From: Streptomyces sp. 135
GTDB lineage: Bacteria > Actinomycetota > Actinomycetes > Streptomycetales > Streptomycetaceae
Direction of reading: 5' to 3'
NCBI RefSeq assembly: GCF_020026305.1
Contig: NZ_CP075691.1
Span: 1,612,001-1,676,000, forward strand
Length of the DNA stretch: 64,000 bases
The notes below the pieces were generated by a model. It saw only the letters and a list, made by a program, of their open reading frames with translations, did no database searches and had not been told where the DNA came from. A program made the translations under genes and the position numbers. Shown piece after piece: positions 1 to 10,849 of the stretch (positions within the stretch are counted from its first letter, which is position 1; every line of letters begins with the position of its first letter).

Positions 1-1083
1 GAGGTGCGCGCCGGTGGCGTCGCCGACGAACGTCACGTCCGTGTCGGCGTCACCGCCGCCGAGCGCGATGCGGTGGTCCCAGTCCTGCTTCTCCCAGGCC
101 GACTTGCCCTTGATCTTGAAGATCTCCTGGTTGATGAAGCAGCGCTTCCCGTCGATGTACGGGATGGCCTCGCCCTTGTTGACGGGGACGCCGCCGCAGC
201 CCTGGTTCCAGGTGGTGATGCGGCCCTTGCGGTCCAGGACGGAGCGGATGGCGATGGTGTGCGCGCGGTCGATGCCGACGCTCTTGGACCACACCTCGGC
301 GACCGGCTCGGAGCCCGCCGAGACGATGTAGACGTCGAACCCGGCCTTCTTGAGGGTGCGGATCAGGTCGCGCTGCTGGTCGTAGTAGCGGACGTAGCCG
401 GGGAGTTCGTGGGTGCCGACGGTCTGGGTGGCGCCGACGGGGGCGGCGAGCGCCTCCTTGCGGGCCTTCGCGGCGTACGACTCCAGTTCGGGGACGGTGT
501 GCCCGGCGAAGAGCTGCGGCACCCAGGCGTACTGCGGGACGGTGTGGCGGTGGTCCCACTCACCCGCGAACGCGGCGGCGCCGCTCATGGTCTTCCCGTC
601 CTCGCGGACCTCGAAGATCTCGTCGGCGCAGGCGGTGTTCTTGGAGGTCGGCAGGGGCTTGCCGACGGGCACGTCGGTGCCGCAGGCCTCGGTGAGGGCG
701 CGGTCCGCCTCGTCCGTCATCCACTTGCTGGTGGACTTCCAGCTCTTGGGGCGCAGGATCTTGTCGTGCCGCAGGGACCAGGCGATGGTCGCGTCGGTGA
801 CGTCGTTCTTGGCGACGGTGTTGTCCCAGTCGAAGGCGGCGACCGGGCGCTTCTGGCCGTGTCCGAGGTGGGGGTTCGAGCAGCGGCCGCGCTCGTCGAT
901 CATCCGCTGGAGCTTGGCGCGGTTGTCACCGTGCCAGGCGAGCTTCTTCGACAGCTGCGGGCAATGCGCGGCGGCAGCGGGAGAGTCGGCGGCCGTGGCG
1001 GCGGTCGCGGGGAGAGCTGCCGGTACGGCCGCCAGCGTGGCGGCAGCGGCCAGGGTCAGCGCCAAAGTGTTTCTGTTACGCAT
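1..1083 (-). CDS. Exported HAD-superfamily phosphatase, 3' end outside window
   Basis: This is the first 361 codons of a secreted haloacid-dehalogenase-type phosphatase; the C-terminus runs off the left edge of the window. The start is the ATG at 1083, followed by MRNRN, a hydrophobic Ala/Leu stretch and an Ala-rich cleavage region, which is a typical Sec signal peptide. No strong ribosome binding site is visible. HAD motif I reads FDWDNT at about residue 83, a Ser-containing motif II (VSAGSEP) lies near 250, and the acidic motif GGGDADTD near 340. The predicted fold is an Asp-nucleophile hydrolase acting outside the membrane; the substrate is unknown. The adjacent gene at 1146-2465 is a close paralog in the same orientation, so the two look like a tandem duplication. 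By comparison with it, about 80-90 residues are missing here. Confidence 0.85.
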   Translation of the reverse strand, partial: MRNRNTLALTLAAAATLAAVPAALPATAATAADSPAAAAHCPQLSKKLAWHGDNRAKLQRMIDERGRCSNPHLGHGQKRPVAAFDWDNTVAKNDVTDATIAWSLRHDKILRPKSWKSTSKWMTDEADRALTEACGTDVPVGKPLPTSKNTACADEIFEVREDGKTMSGAAAFAGEWDHRHTVPQYAWVPQLFAGHTVPELESYAAKARKEALAAPVGATQTVGTHELPGYVRYYDQQRDLIRTLKKAGFDVYIVSAGSEPVAEVWSKSVGIDRAHTIAIRSVLDRKGRITTWNQGCGGVPVNKGEAIPYIDGKRCFINQEIFKIKGKSAWEKQDWDHRIALGGGDADTDVTFVGDATGAHL

Positions 1084-1145
1084 GTGAGTGGACCGTACAT
1101 TCTTTCTGATGGTCTGACGACGCGTGCCGGTGGGATCGCGCGGGA

Positions 1146-2465
<1,320 letters not shown>

Positions 2466-2486
2466 GAACACACTCCCGTGTTTACG

Positions 2487-2524
2487 CAGGTCAGCCGGGC
2501 GTCGCGCGACGCCCGGCTGACCTG
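2487..2524. terminator. 38-bp perfect palindrome, terminator between SDR and HAD genes
   Basis: The sequence is self-complementary over all 38 bases (CAGGTCAGCCGGG... and its mirror), so the transcript folds into a stem of 17 or more base pairs. It lies 42 bases past the stop of the SDR gene and just upstream of the HAD gene at 1146-2465, so it most likely ends the ethanolamine/polyamine operon. There is no clear U-tract, as is common for Streptomyces terminators. Confidence 0.8.
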
Positions 2525-2565
2525 TGGGTGGCTGCTGGGTGAACTGCGGGGGCTGCGGCCGGGGG

Positions 2566-3348
2566 CTACACCGGGGTGACGTACGCGCCGGAGATGCCGC
2601 CGTCGACGAGGAAGTCCGTCGCGTTCACGAAGGAGGAGTCGTCGCTGGCGAGGAACGCCACCGCGGCGGCCATCTCGTCGGCCTCCGCGAAGCGGCCCAC
2701 GGGGATGTGCACGAGGCGGCGGGCGGCGCGCTCGGGGTCCTTGGCGAACAGTTCCTGGAGCAGCGGGGTGTTGACCGGGCCGGGGCACAGGGCGTTGACG
2801 CGGATGCCCTCGCGGGCGAACTGGACGCCCAGCTCGCGGGACATGGCGAGGACGCCGCCCTTGGACGCGGTGTAGGAGATCTGCGAGGTCGCGGCGCCCA
2901 TCCGGGCCACGAAGGAGGCGGTGTTGATGATCGAGCCCTTGCCCTGGCGGCGCATGTAGGGGATGGCGGCCTTGCAGCAGAGGTAGACGGAGGTGAGGTT
3001 GACCTCCTGGACGCGCTTCCAGGCCTCCAGGCCGGTGTCCAGGATGGAGTCGTCGTCGGGCGGCGAGATGCCCGCGTTGTTGAAGGCGATGTCGACGGAG
3101 CCGTAGGTGTCGAAGGCCGTCTTGAAGAGCGCCTCGACCTCCTCGGCATCGGTGACGTCGACCTTCACGAAGGTCCCGCCGACCTCTTCGGCGGCCTGCT
3201 TGCCCGCCCGCTCGTCGATGTCGCCGCAGACGACGTTGGCGCCCTCGGAGGCGAGGCGGCGCGCGGTGGCGAGGCCGATGCCGCTGCCGGCGCCGGTGAT
3301 GACGGCGGTACGGCCGACGAGGCGGCGGCAGATGTTCTGCTCAGTCAC
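2566..3348 (-). CDS. SDR-family NAD(P)-dependent oxidoreductase
   Basis: The 260-residue product is a classical short-chain dehydrogenase. It has the nucleotide-binding TGAGSGIG motif near residue 17, the NNAG motif, and the catalytic SYTASK segment (Tyr-x3-Lys) with an upstream Ser. The start is the GTG at 3348, which overlaps the stop of the upstream aldehyde dehydrogenase in the tetranucleotide GTGA, so the two are probably translationally coupled. SDRs of this kind oxidise or reduce alcohols, ketones or 3-oxoacyl thioesters. In this operon the most attractive role is oxidation of a gamma-glutamylated alcohol (for example gamma-glutamylethanolamide) to the aldehyde used by the neighbouring dehydrogenase; that assignment is inferred from position only. 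Confidence 0.9.
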   Translation of the reverse strand: MTEQNICRRLVGRTAVITGAGSGIGLATARRLASEGANVVCGDIDERAGKQAAEEVGGTFVKVDVTDAEEVEALFKTAFDTYGSVDIAFNNAGISPPDDDSILDTGLEAWKRVQEVNLTSVYLCCKAAIPYMRRQGKGSIINTASFVARMGAATSQISYTASKGGVLAMSRELGVQFAREGIRVNALCPGPVNTPLLQELFAKDPERAARRLVHIPVGRFAEADEMAAAVAFLASDDSSFVNATDFLVDGGISGAYVTPV

Positions 3349-4721
3349 TGTGCGGGACCTTCCGTGCTGATGAAGACGTTCTTGGTTTCCGTGAAGGCGT
3401 GCAGGGCGTCGGGGCCGAGTTCGCGTCCGAGTCCGGACTGTTTGTAGCCGCCGAAGGGGGTCCAGTAGCGGACGCTGGAGTGCGAGTTGACGGAGAGGTT
3501 GCCGGCCCTGATGGCCTGGGAGACGCGCAGCGCGCGGCCCACGTCCCGGGTCCAGATCGAGCCGGACAGGCCGTACTCGGTGGCGTTGGCGAGCCGGACC
3601 GCGTCGGCCTCGTCCTCGAAGGGGATGACGACGGCGACGGGTCCGAAGACCTCCTCGGCGGCCACCGGGGCGTCCGGGTCGACATCGGTGAGCAGCGTCG
3701 GCGGGAACCAGAAGCCGGGGCCCTCGGGAGCCGTGCCGTGGATGCCGTCGCCGGGGGTGACGAAGGAGCGGACGCGGTCCAGCTGGGCCCTGGAGATCAG
3801 CGGACCCATCTGGGTCTTCTCGTCGGCCGGGTCGCCCACGACGACGGACTCGATCGCGGGCGCCACGGTCTCCAGGAAGCGGTCGTACACGGAACGCTGC
3901 ACGAGGACGCGCGTGCGGGCGCAGCAGTCCTGGCCCGAGTTGTCCAGGTACGACATGGGGGTGGCGAGGGCGGCCGCCTCCACGTCGGCGTCGGCGAAGA
4001 CGATGTTGGGGCTCTTGCCGCCGAGTTCGAGGGTGAGTCGCTTCACCCGGTCGGCGCACTTGGCCATGATCTGCTTGCCGACGCGGGTGGAGCCGGTGAA
4101 CACGATCTTGGCGACGCCGGGGTGCTCGACGAGCGCGTTGCCCGCGACGGCGCCCTCGCCGGGCAGGACCTGGAAGAGGCCTTCGGGCAGGCCCGCCGCC
4201 AGGGCGAGTTCGGCGAGGCGGAGCGCGGTGAGCGGTGTCGTCTCGGCCGGCTTGAGGATCACCGCGTTGCCCGCGGCGAGGGCGGGCGCCGTGCCCCAGG
4301 CGGCGATCGGCATCGGGAAGTTCCAGGGGGCGATGACGCCGACGACCCCGAGGGGCTCCAGGAGGGTGACGTTCAGGCCGCCGGGTACGGGGATCTGCCG
4401 GCCGCTGAGCCGTTCGACTCCCCCGGCGGAGAAATCGAGCAGGTCGCGGACGTTGCCCGCCTCCCAGCGGGCGTTGCCGATGAGGTGACCGGCCTCGCGC
4501 ACCTCCAGCTGGGCCAGCTCTTCGAGGTGGTCGTCGACCTGGGCGGCGAAGCGGCGCAGCAGCCGGGCCCGGTCGGCGGGGGCGACCGCGGCCCACTCCT
4601 CCTGCGCCCGTGCGGCACGGGCGACGGCGGCGTCGACGTCCTGCGGGGTGGCGGCGGGGACGGTCGCGACGACCTCTTCGGTCGCCGGGTTCAGTACGTC
4701 GAGTTTCAGGACCTCAAGCAA
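3345..4721 (-). CDS. Aldehyde dehydrogenase of the gamma-glutamylation operon
   Basis: The 458-residue NAD(P)-dependent aldehyde dehydrogenase carries all family landmarks: APWNFP, the cofactor-binding lysine in LKPAE, the general base in LELGGKSP, and the catalytic cysteine in NSGQDCCART. The proposed start is a TTG at 4721 with GAGG about six bases before it, seven bases after the glnA4-like stop. The gene ends in a GTGA overlap with the SDR gene. In the characterised S. coelicolor ethanolamine/polyamine pathways an aldehyde dehydrogenase oxidises the gamma-glutamyl aldehyde to the acid, and this enzyme is well placed to do that. Specificity is not visible from sequence. Confidence 0.93.
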   Translation of the reverse strand: MLEVLKLDVLNPATEEVVATVPAATPQDVDAAVARAARAQEEWAAVAPADRARLLRRFAAQVDDHLEELAQLEVREAGHLIGNARWEAGNVRDLLDFSAGGVERLSGRQIPVPGGLNVTLLEPLGVVGVIAPWNFPMPIAAWGTAPALAAGNAVILKPAETTPLTALRLAELALAAGLPEGLFQVLPGEGAVAGNALVEHPGVAKIVFTGSTRVGKQIMAKCADRVKRLTLELGGKSPNIVFADADVEAAALATPMSYLDNSGQDCCARTRVLVQRSVYDRFLETVAPAIESVVVGDPADEKTQMGPLISRAQLDRVRSFVTPGDGIHGTAPEGPGFWFPPTLLTDVDPDAPVAAEEVFGPVAVVIPFEDEADAVRLANATEYGLSGSIWTRDVGRALRVSQAIRAGNLSVNSHSSVRYWTPFGGYKQSGLGRELGPDALHAFTETKNVFISTEGPAQ

Positions 4722-4728
4722 GGGTGCC

Positions 4729-6099
4729 TCACATGCGTTCGAAGGAGCGGCGGAGCTCCCAGTCGGTCACCGCGGAGTCGAAGGCGTCCAGCTCGACCCG
4801 CGCCATGTTGCGGTAGTGCGCGACCACCTCGTCACCGAAGGCGGCCTTGGCGATGGCGCTGTTCTCCCACAGCTCGGCGGCCTCCCGCAGGGTGGTGGGG
4901 ACGTGCTCGTAGTCGCCGGTGTAGGCGTTGCCGGTGCACTCGTCCGGCAGTTCGAGCTTCTGCTCTATGCCGTACAGACCGGCGGCGACCAGGCCCGCGA
5001 CGGCGAGATACGGATTGACGTCGCCGCCGGGCAGCCGGTTCTCGAAGCGCAGGGAGCGACCGTGGCCGACGACGCGCAGGGCGCAGGTGCGGTTGTCGTA
5101 GCCCCACGCGGCGGCGGTCGGCGCGAAGGAGCCGGGCACGAACCGCTTGTAGGAGTTGATGTGGGGCGCGTAGAGCAGGGAGAACTCGCGCAGCGCGGCG
5201 AGCTGTCCGGCGAGGAAGTGCCGCATGAGGGGCGACATGCCGCCCGGGTCGTCCTGGGAGCCCCGCATGGCGTTGTTGCCGTCGGCGTCCTGGAGCGAGA
5301 GGTGGATGTGGCAGGAGTTGCCCTCGCGCTCGTTGAACTTGGCCATGAAGGTGAGCGAGACGCCTTCCTGGGCCGCGATCTCCTTGGCGCCGGTCTTGTA
5401 GATGGCGTGCTGGTCGCAGGTGACGAGGGCCTCGTCGTAGCGGAACACGATCTCGTGCTGGCCGGGGTTGCACTCGCCCTTGGCGGACTCGACGACCAGA
5501 CCGGCGGTGGTCATGTCGTTGCGGATGCGGCGCAGGAGCGGCTCGATGCGGCCGGTGCCGAGGACGGAGTAGTCGATGTTGTACTGGTTGGCCGGGGTGA
5601 GGTCCTTGTACCCGGCGTCCCAGGCCTGCTCGTAGGTGTCCTTGAAGACGATGAATTCCAGCTCGGTGCCGACGTGGGCGGTGTAGCCCAGCTCGGCGAG
5701 GCGCTCCAGCTGGCGGCGGAGGATCTGCCGGGGAGCCGCGACCACGGGTGAGCCGTCGCTCCAGGCGAGGTCGGCGATCAGCATCGCGGTGCCCTCGTTC
5801 CAGGGGACGCGGCGCAGGGTGGTGAGGTCGGCGTGCATGGCGAAGTCGCCGTAGCCGCGGTCCCAGGAGGACATCGCGTATCCGTCGACGGTGTTCATCT
5901 CCGGGTCGACGGCGAGGAGGTAGTTGCAGCCCTCCGTGCCGTGTTCGAGGACCTCGTCGAGGAAGAAGCGGGCGGCGAACCGCTTGCCCTGGAGCCGCCC
6001 CTGCATATCGGGGAAGGCCAGGACGACAGTGTCGATCTCGCCGCTCGCGACCAGGGCCGTCAGCTCCTGGACGGCGAGCGGGGGTGTGCGGTCTGCCAC
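4729..6099 (-). CDS. glnA4: Gamma-glutamylethanolamide/polyamine synthetase (glutamine synthetase-like)
   Basis: The 456-residue product is a type I glutamine synthetase-like ligase that joins glutamate to an amine using ATP. It has the N-terminal beta-grasp domain and the catalytic domain with TELEF, CNPGQHEIVFRY, the ATP-binding segment with NSCHIHLS, and RFENRLPGGDVNPYLA near the end. It differs from housekeeping GlnA in sequence and context. It lies between an aldehyde dehydrogenase/SDR pair and a divergent FadR-type regulator followed by an ethanolamine-type permease and a gamma-glutamyl hydrolase. This is the arrangement I recall for S. coelicolor glnA4 (SCO1613), shown to make gamma-glutamylethanolamide. 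Confidence is high for the ligase family and moderate for ethanolamine as substrate, since GlnA3-like paralogs use polyamines. The 75-bp divergent promoter region contains a candidate operator at 6133-6152. Confidence 0.9.
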   Translation of the reverse strand: MADRTPPLAVQELTALVASGEIDTVVLAFPDMQGRLQGKRFAARFFLDEVLEHGTEGCNYLLAVDPEMNTVDGYAMSSWDRGYGDFAMHADLTTLRRVPWNEGTAMLIADLAWSDGSPVVAAPRQILRRQLERLAELGYTAHVGTELEFIVFKDTYEQAWDAGYKDLTPANQYNIDYSVLGTGRIEPLLRRIRNDMTTAGLVVESAKGECNPGQHEIVFRYDEALVTCDQHAIYKTGAKEIAAQEGVSLTFMAKFNEREGNSCHIHLSLQDADGNNAMRGSQDDPGGMSPLMRHFLAGQLAALREFSLLYAPHINSYKRFVPGSFAPTAAAWGYDNRTCALRVVGHGRSLRFENRLPGGDVNPYLAVAGLVAAGLYGIEQKLELPDECTGNAYTGDYEHVPTTLREAAELWENSAIAKAAFGDEVVAHYRNMARVELDAFDSAVTDWELRRSFERM

Positions 6100-6132
6100 G
6101 GGAAAAGCCTCCTTGGGTCAGCCGGGAGCCAT

Positions 6133-6152
6133 AAGGTATTGCGGAGAACCTT
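6133..6152. promoter_or_regulatory. Candidate operator in the glnA4/regulator divergent promoter
   Basis: The sequence contains AAGGT and ACCTT as five-base inverted arms separated by ten bases, midway between the two divergent start codons (6099 and 6175). A related sequence starting with the same AAGGTAT lies upstream of the permease gene at 7018-7038. The adjacent FadR-type regulator is the obvious binding candidate; binding is inferred. Confidence 0.45.
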
Positions 6153-6174
6153 TGCTTGGGAAGGGGGTACGGAC

Positions 6175-6960
6175 ATGTCGCACTCGGAAGAGGGCCCGGG
6201 CGAGGGCCCGGAAGAGGGCATGACACAGGGCGGGCGGCCCGCCGCACACGACGACGACCGGCTTACTCCGGTACTGCGTCCGGTGCGGGCGGGCAACGGC
6301 TTCGAGGAGGCCCTGGAGCAGATCCTCCAGGTGGTCCGCCTCGGTCTGGTGCCGGGCGGCGAACGGCTGCCGTCTGAGCGGGAGTTGGCCGACCGTCTCG
6401 GCATCAGCCGGGTCACGCTGCGCGAGGTCCTGAAGGTCCTGACGGACCAGGGCCTGGTCGAGTCGCGGCGCGGCCGCTACGGCGGCACGTTCGTGCGCCC
6501 GCGCCCCGAGGCGCCGGGCGAGGACGAGCTGCGGCGCCGCATCAAGGACGTCGACGTGGAGGACGCGCTGCGCTTCCGCGAGGTCCTCGAGGTGGGCGCG
6601 GCCGGGCTCTGCGCGGCGCACGGTCTCACCGGTGAGCAGGCGGACCGGCTGCGGGCGGCGCTCGCGCACACCCATGACGCGCCTCTGTCGGAGTACCGCC
6701 GCCTGGACACGCTGCTGCACCTCACCCTCGCCGAGCTGTGCGGTTCGCCGTCGCTGACTGCGCAGTACGCGGCGGTCCGCGCGACGGTGAACGACCTCCT
6801 GGACTGCATTCCGCTGCTGGTGCGGAACCTGGAGCATTCGCAGCGCCAGCACACGGCGCTCGTCGAGGCGGTGCTCGACGGGGACGCGGACGGGGCGCGG
6901 GAGATGATGCGGGAGCACTGCGCGGGGACGGCGGCGCTGCTGCGGGGCTTTCTGACGTGA
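6175..6960 (+). CDS. FadR/GntR-family transcriptional regulator of the amine locus
   Basis: The 261-residue regulator has an acidic N-terminal extension, then a GntR winged helix-turn-helix (about residues 45-105, with LPSERELADRLGISRVTLREVL) and a C-terminal all-helical FCD ligand-binding domain. The ATG at 6175 is chosen because AAGGGGG precedes it by about seven bases; an internal ATG at 6220 is an alternative that would remove the acidic leader. It is transcribed away from glnA4 and towards the permease and hydrolase genes. FCD regulators bind small organic acids or amine-derived ligands through a metal-binding pocket, so this protein probably senses a pathway intermediate and controls both flanking units. 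Confidence 0.9.
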   Translation: MSHSEEGPGEGPEEGMTQGGRPAAHDDDRLTPVLRPVRAGNGFEEALEQILQVVRLGLVPGGERLPSERELADRLGISRVTLREVLKVLTDQGLVESRRGRYGGTFVRPRPEAPGEDELRRRIKDVDVEDALRFREVLEVGAAGLCAAHGLTGEQADRLRAALAHTHDAPLSEYRRLDTLLHLTLAELCGSPSLTAQYAAVRATVNDLLDCIPLLVRNLEHSQRQHTALVEAVLDGDADGAREMMREHCAGTAALLRGFLT

Positions 6961-7017
6961 GGCGTGATTAACCGCGGCGTAACGCACGGGTCTTGCTTTC
7001 TCACCCCCGGCACGGCA

Positions 7018-7038
7018 AAGGTATGGATCCGTTCCATT
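7018..7038. promoter_or_regulatory. Candidate operator upstream of the ethanolamine-type permease
   Basis: The 137-bp gap between the regulator and permease genes contains AAGGTATGGATCC followed by GTTCCATT. It includes an ATGGA/TCCAT inverted repeat and shares 13 of 21 positions, including AAGGTAT, with the site at 6133-6152. This suggests that the permease and hydrolase have their own promoter under the same regulator. Confidence 0.4.
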
Positions 7039-7097
7039 GAGTCGCCCCGCCGCCAAGCCGCTGCCCCGCAGTGCCGCCCCCACGAAGGAGCCGTGCC

Positions 7098-8542
<1,445 letters not shown>

Positions 8543-8543
<1 letters not shown>

Positions 8544-9265
8544 TGACCACGGACAGGAGCACGGTGAGGGAGAACGCGGTGAGCGGCAGGCCACTGATCG
8601 GTATCAGTACCTACCTGGAGGAGAAGGCGACCTGGCGGGTGTGGGAGCTGCCCTCGGTCTTGCTGCCGGCCGGATATCCGCGCCTGGTGCAGCGGGCGGG
8701 CGGCATCGCCGCGCTGCTGCCGCCGGACGACCCTTCGTACGCGGCGTCCGTCGTCGCCCGTCTTGACGGCGTGGTCATCTCGGGTGGGCCCGACGTCGAG
8801 CCCGTGCGGTACGGCACGGAGCCGGAGGAGCACACGGGGCCGCCCGCGCGGGAGCGGGACGCCTGGGAACTCGCCCTCATCGAGGCCGCGTTGGCGTCGG
8901 GCACACCGCTGCTCGGCATCTGCCGGGGCATGCAGCTGCTGAACGTGGCGCTCGGCGGGACGCTGGTCCAGCACATGGACGGGCACACGGTGGCACCGGG
9001 CGTCTTCGGCACGCACGTCGTGAAGCCGGTGCCGGGCACGCTGTACGAGTCGATCGTGCCGGACGCCTCCACGGACGTGCCGACCTACCACCACCAGGCC
9101 GTGGACCGCCTCGGCAAGGGGCTCGCGGTATCGGCGTACGCGGAGGACGGCACCCCCGAGGCCATCGAACTGCCCTCCCCCGCCTGGGCGTTGGGCGTGC
9201 AGTGGCACCCGGAAATGGGCGAGGACACCCGCGTCATGGCAGCGCTGGTCCGAGCCGCTTCCTGA
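8543..9265 (+). CDS. Gamma-glutamyl-gamma-aminobutyrate hydrolase family (PuuD-like, peptidase C26)
   Basis: The 240-residue product is a class I glutamine amidotransferase-fold hydrolase. It has the oxyanion segment SGGPDV, the nucleophile elbow GICRGMQLLN with its catalytic Cys, and the His/Glu pair in QWHPEM. Family members split gamma-glutamyl amides, releasing glutamate and an amino acid. Here it would perform the last step of the pathway begun by the GlnA4-type ligase. The start is uncertain: ATG 8543 overlaps the permease stop, GTG 8564 has AGGAG four bases ahead, and GTG 8579 has GAGGGAG at good spacing and would begin the protein at SGRPLIGIS, as in many homologs. Its 3' end overlaps the convergent phosphotransferase gene by 32 bases. 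Confidence 0.9.
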
Positions 9266-10211
9266 GCCAGTCGACGGCGGCCGCGCCTTGGGCGGCCTGG
9301 AAGGCGCGCAGGGTCGGCAGACCGGGCGGATCCGGCTGCAGGGACCCCCTTACGAAGAATCCGGCGACGCCCGCCAGCACCGCGGTCACGCCCCTCGGGT
9401 CCGCCGCCCGGCCCACCCGTTGGGCGGTGAACACGTCCTCGGGGTCGGGGCCGCCCTGCGCCCGCACGCACGGCAGCATGAGGAGCAGATCGAACCAGGG
9501 CGCGGCACGCAGGGCATGCGGCCAGTCGACGAAGACGACCCGGCCTCCGCCGGCCGTGATCAGCATGTTGTCGGCGCGGAGGTCACCGTGGGCGAGGGTG
9601 TCGCCGACGGCGAACTCCGGCCAGGGGGCGGCGAGTTCGGCGAGAGCGGGCAGGTTGCGGCGGACCCACGGGTCGAGCCTGCCGTCGTCCTGCGCGCCGC
9701 TCTCGACCAGCCGCTGCCACCCGCGGAAGGGGCGCGCCACCGCCTCGATGACGGACGGCGCCTCGACCGGCGCGGGCGTCAGGACCCGCGAGAGGCGGTC
9801 CACGGCGTCCAGTACGCTCCTCAATTCGCCGACGTCCCAGGGCACTCGGGGCTGGCGCCCGTCGATGTCCTCGAAGGCGAGCGCGACCCAGGCCCCGTCA
9901 TCGTAGGAGGCGAGGAGCCGGGGCGCGGGCACGGAGTCCGGCAAGGCGGCGGCGTTCCTGGCCTCGGCGCGGTGCAGGGCGGGGCTGCCGGGGTTGGCCT
10001 CGGCACTGACGGCCTTCACGAAGGCCCGCCGCCCGTCGGCGAGCCGCACCCGGGCGGCGACACCCGGCGAGAACCCACCGTGCTGCGTCACCGCTTCGGT
10101 CACGGGCGCGCCGAGGGCGTCCTCCACCCCCTCCCGTACGTACACGGGGAGTTGACGCCAAGGCGTGCGGACGCCGGTGGCCGGGGGTGCGGACGGGTTC
10201 ATGTCCCCCAT
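9234..10211 (-). CDS. Aminoglycoside phosphotransferase-fold kinase, unknown substrate
   Basis: The 325-residue protein has the APH/choline-kinase fold. The nucleotide-lobe lysine is probably in AFVKAVS, the catalytic loop is LAHGDLRADN (HxD...N), and the metal-binding Asp lies in VFVDWPHA. Such proteins phosphorylate small hydroxylated molecules; most chromosomal streptomycete copies are not resistance genes. The start is either ATG 10211 or the in-frame ATG 10202, neither with a convincing ribosome binding site. It is convergent with, and overlaps by 32 bases, the gamma-glutamyl hydrolase gene, and there is no functional link visible to the flanking HTH gene. Confidence 0.8.
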   Translation of the reverse strand: MGDMNPSAPPATGVRTPWRQLPVYVREGVEDALGAPVTEAVTQHGGFSPGVAARVRLADGRRAFVKAVSAEANPGSPALHRAEARNAAALPDSVPAPRLLASYDDGAWVALAFEDIDGRQPRVPWDVGELRSVLDAVDRLSRVLTPAPVEAPSVIEAVARPFRGWQRLVESGAQDDGRLDPWVRRNLPALAELAAPWPEFAVGDTLAHGDLRADNMLITAGGGRVVFVDWPHALRAAPWFDLLLMLPCVRAQGGPDPEDVFTAQRVGRAADPRGVTAVLAGVAGFFVRGSLQPDPPGLPTLRAFQAAQGAAAVDWLRKRLGPALP

Positions 10212-10266
10212 GGTGGGCGGGACGCGGAGCGGCCGCCACGGATTTACGCGTGGGCGGCGGCACGCC

Positions 10267-10758
10267 CTACTCCGCCCCGGCCGCCGTCCGCGACGCCAGC
10301 CGCTCATACCGCTGCCGGGCCGCCTGCGGGGTGCCGAGGCCGAGCCCGAAGGCGATGTCCGGCCAGGTCATGCCACGCCCGCGGGCCATCTGGAGGAGGC
10401 CCGTCTCCAGCTCGTCCAATTCGCCTCTGACCAGCGGCAGGAGCGTGAGGGCCGCGGTGATGTCGGCGTGGTCCACCGCCGGCTCGCCGGCGACGGGCTT
10501 CGCGGCGCCGCTGAGCAGGAACGACACGAGCCGCACGGCTTCGTGGGGGCCGAGGGCGGTGGGGTGGATCTGGCGCTCGCGCTGCTCGTCGTCGGCCGCG
10601 TGCCGCTCGGCGATGCGCGTCAGCGAGGCGTACACGCGCTGGGCGCGAGCCTGGTCGGGGTGGGGCGGTGTGAAGGGGTCGGCGGGTCGTGGGTCGGCGG
10701 ACCGGGACTGTTCGGACCCCGGCTGTTCAGGGTGCGGCTGTTCAGGGTGGGGCGACAT
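10267..10758 (-). CDS. Small HTH-containing protein
   Basis: The 163-residue protein has a hydrophilic N-terminus with the repeated pentapeptide HPEQP, encoded by a perfect 15-bp tandem repeat (10720-10734 and 10735-10749). A helical middle region follows, then a C-terminal segment (MTWPDIAFGLGL and AARQRYERL) resembling a sigma-region-4 or LuxR-type helix-turn-helix. I do not recognise a named family. The ATG at 10758 is used; an in-frame GTG lies a little upstream. An 8-5-8 inverted repeat 35 bases upstream of the start is a good candidate operator, perhaps for this protein itself. Confidence 0.65.
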   Translation of the reverse strand: MSPHPEQPHPEQPGSEQSRSADPRPADPFTPPHPDQARAQRVYASLTRIAERHAADDEQRERQIHPTALGPHEAVRLVSFLLSGAAKPVAGEPAVDHADITAALTLLPLVRGELDELETGLLQMARGRGMTWPDIAFGLGLGTPQAARQRYERLASRTAAGAE

Positions 10759-10792
10759 GCGTCCAGCATGCGTGGACACACGACATGCAGTC

Positions 10793-10813
10793 AACTGTTC
10801 GTTGTGAACAGTT
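10793..10813. promoter_or_regulatory. 21-bp inverted repeat, candidate operator
   Basis: AACTGTTC and GAACAGTT form perfect eight-base inverted arms around a GTTGT spacer. The site is in an AT-richer 91-bp gap between the end of the LysR gene and the start of the HTH gene, about 35 bases before the latter. The short spacer and dyad symmetry suggest a dimeric repressor site rather than a terminator. Confidence 0.55.
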
Positions 10814-10849
10814 TGTTTGTGCGCCGCTCGGGTGTGAATCCGGACGCGC

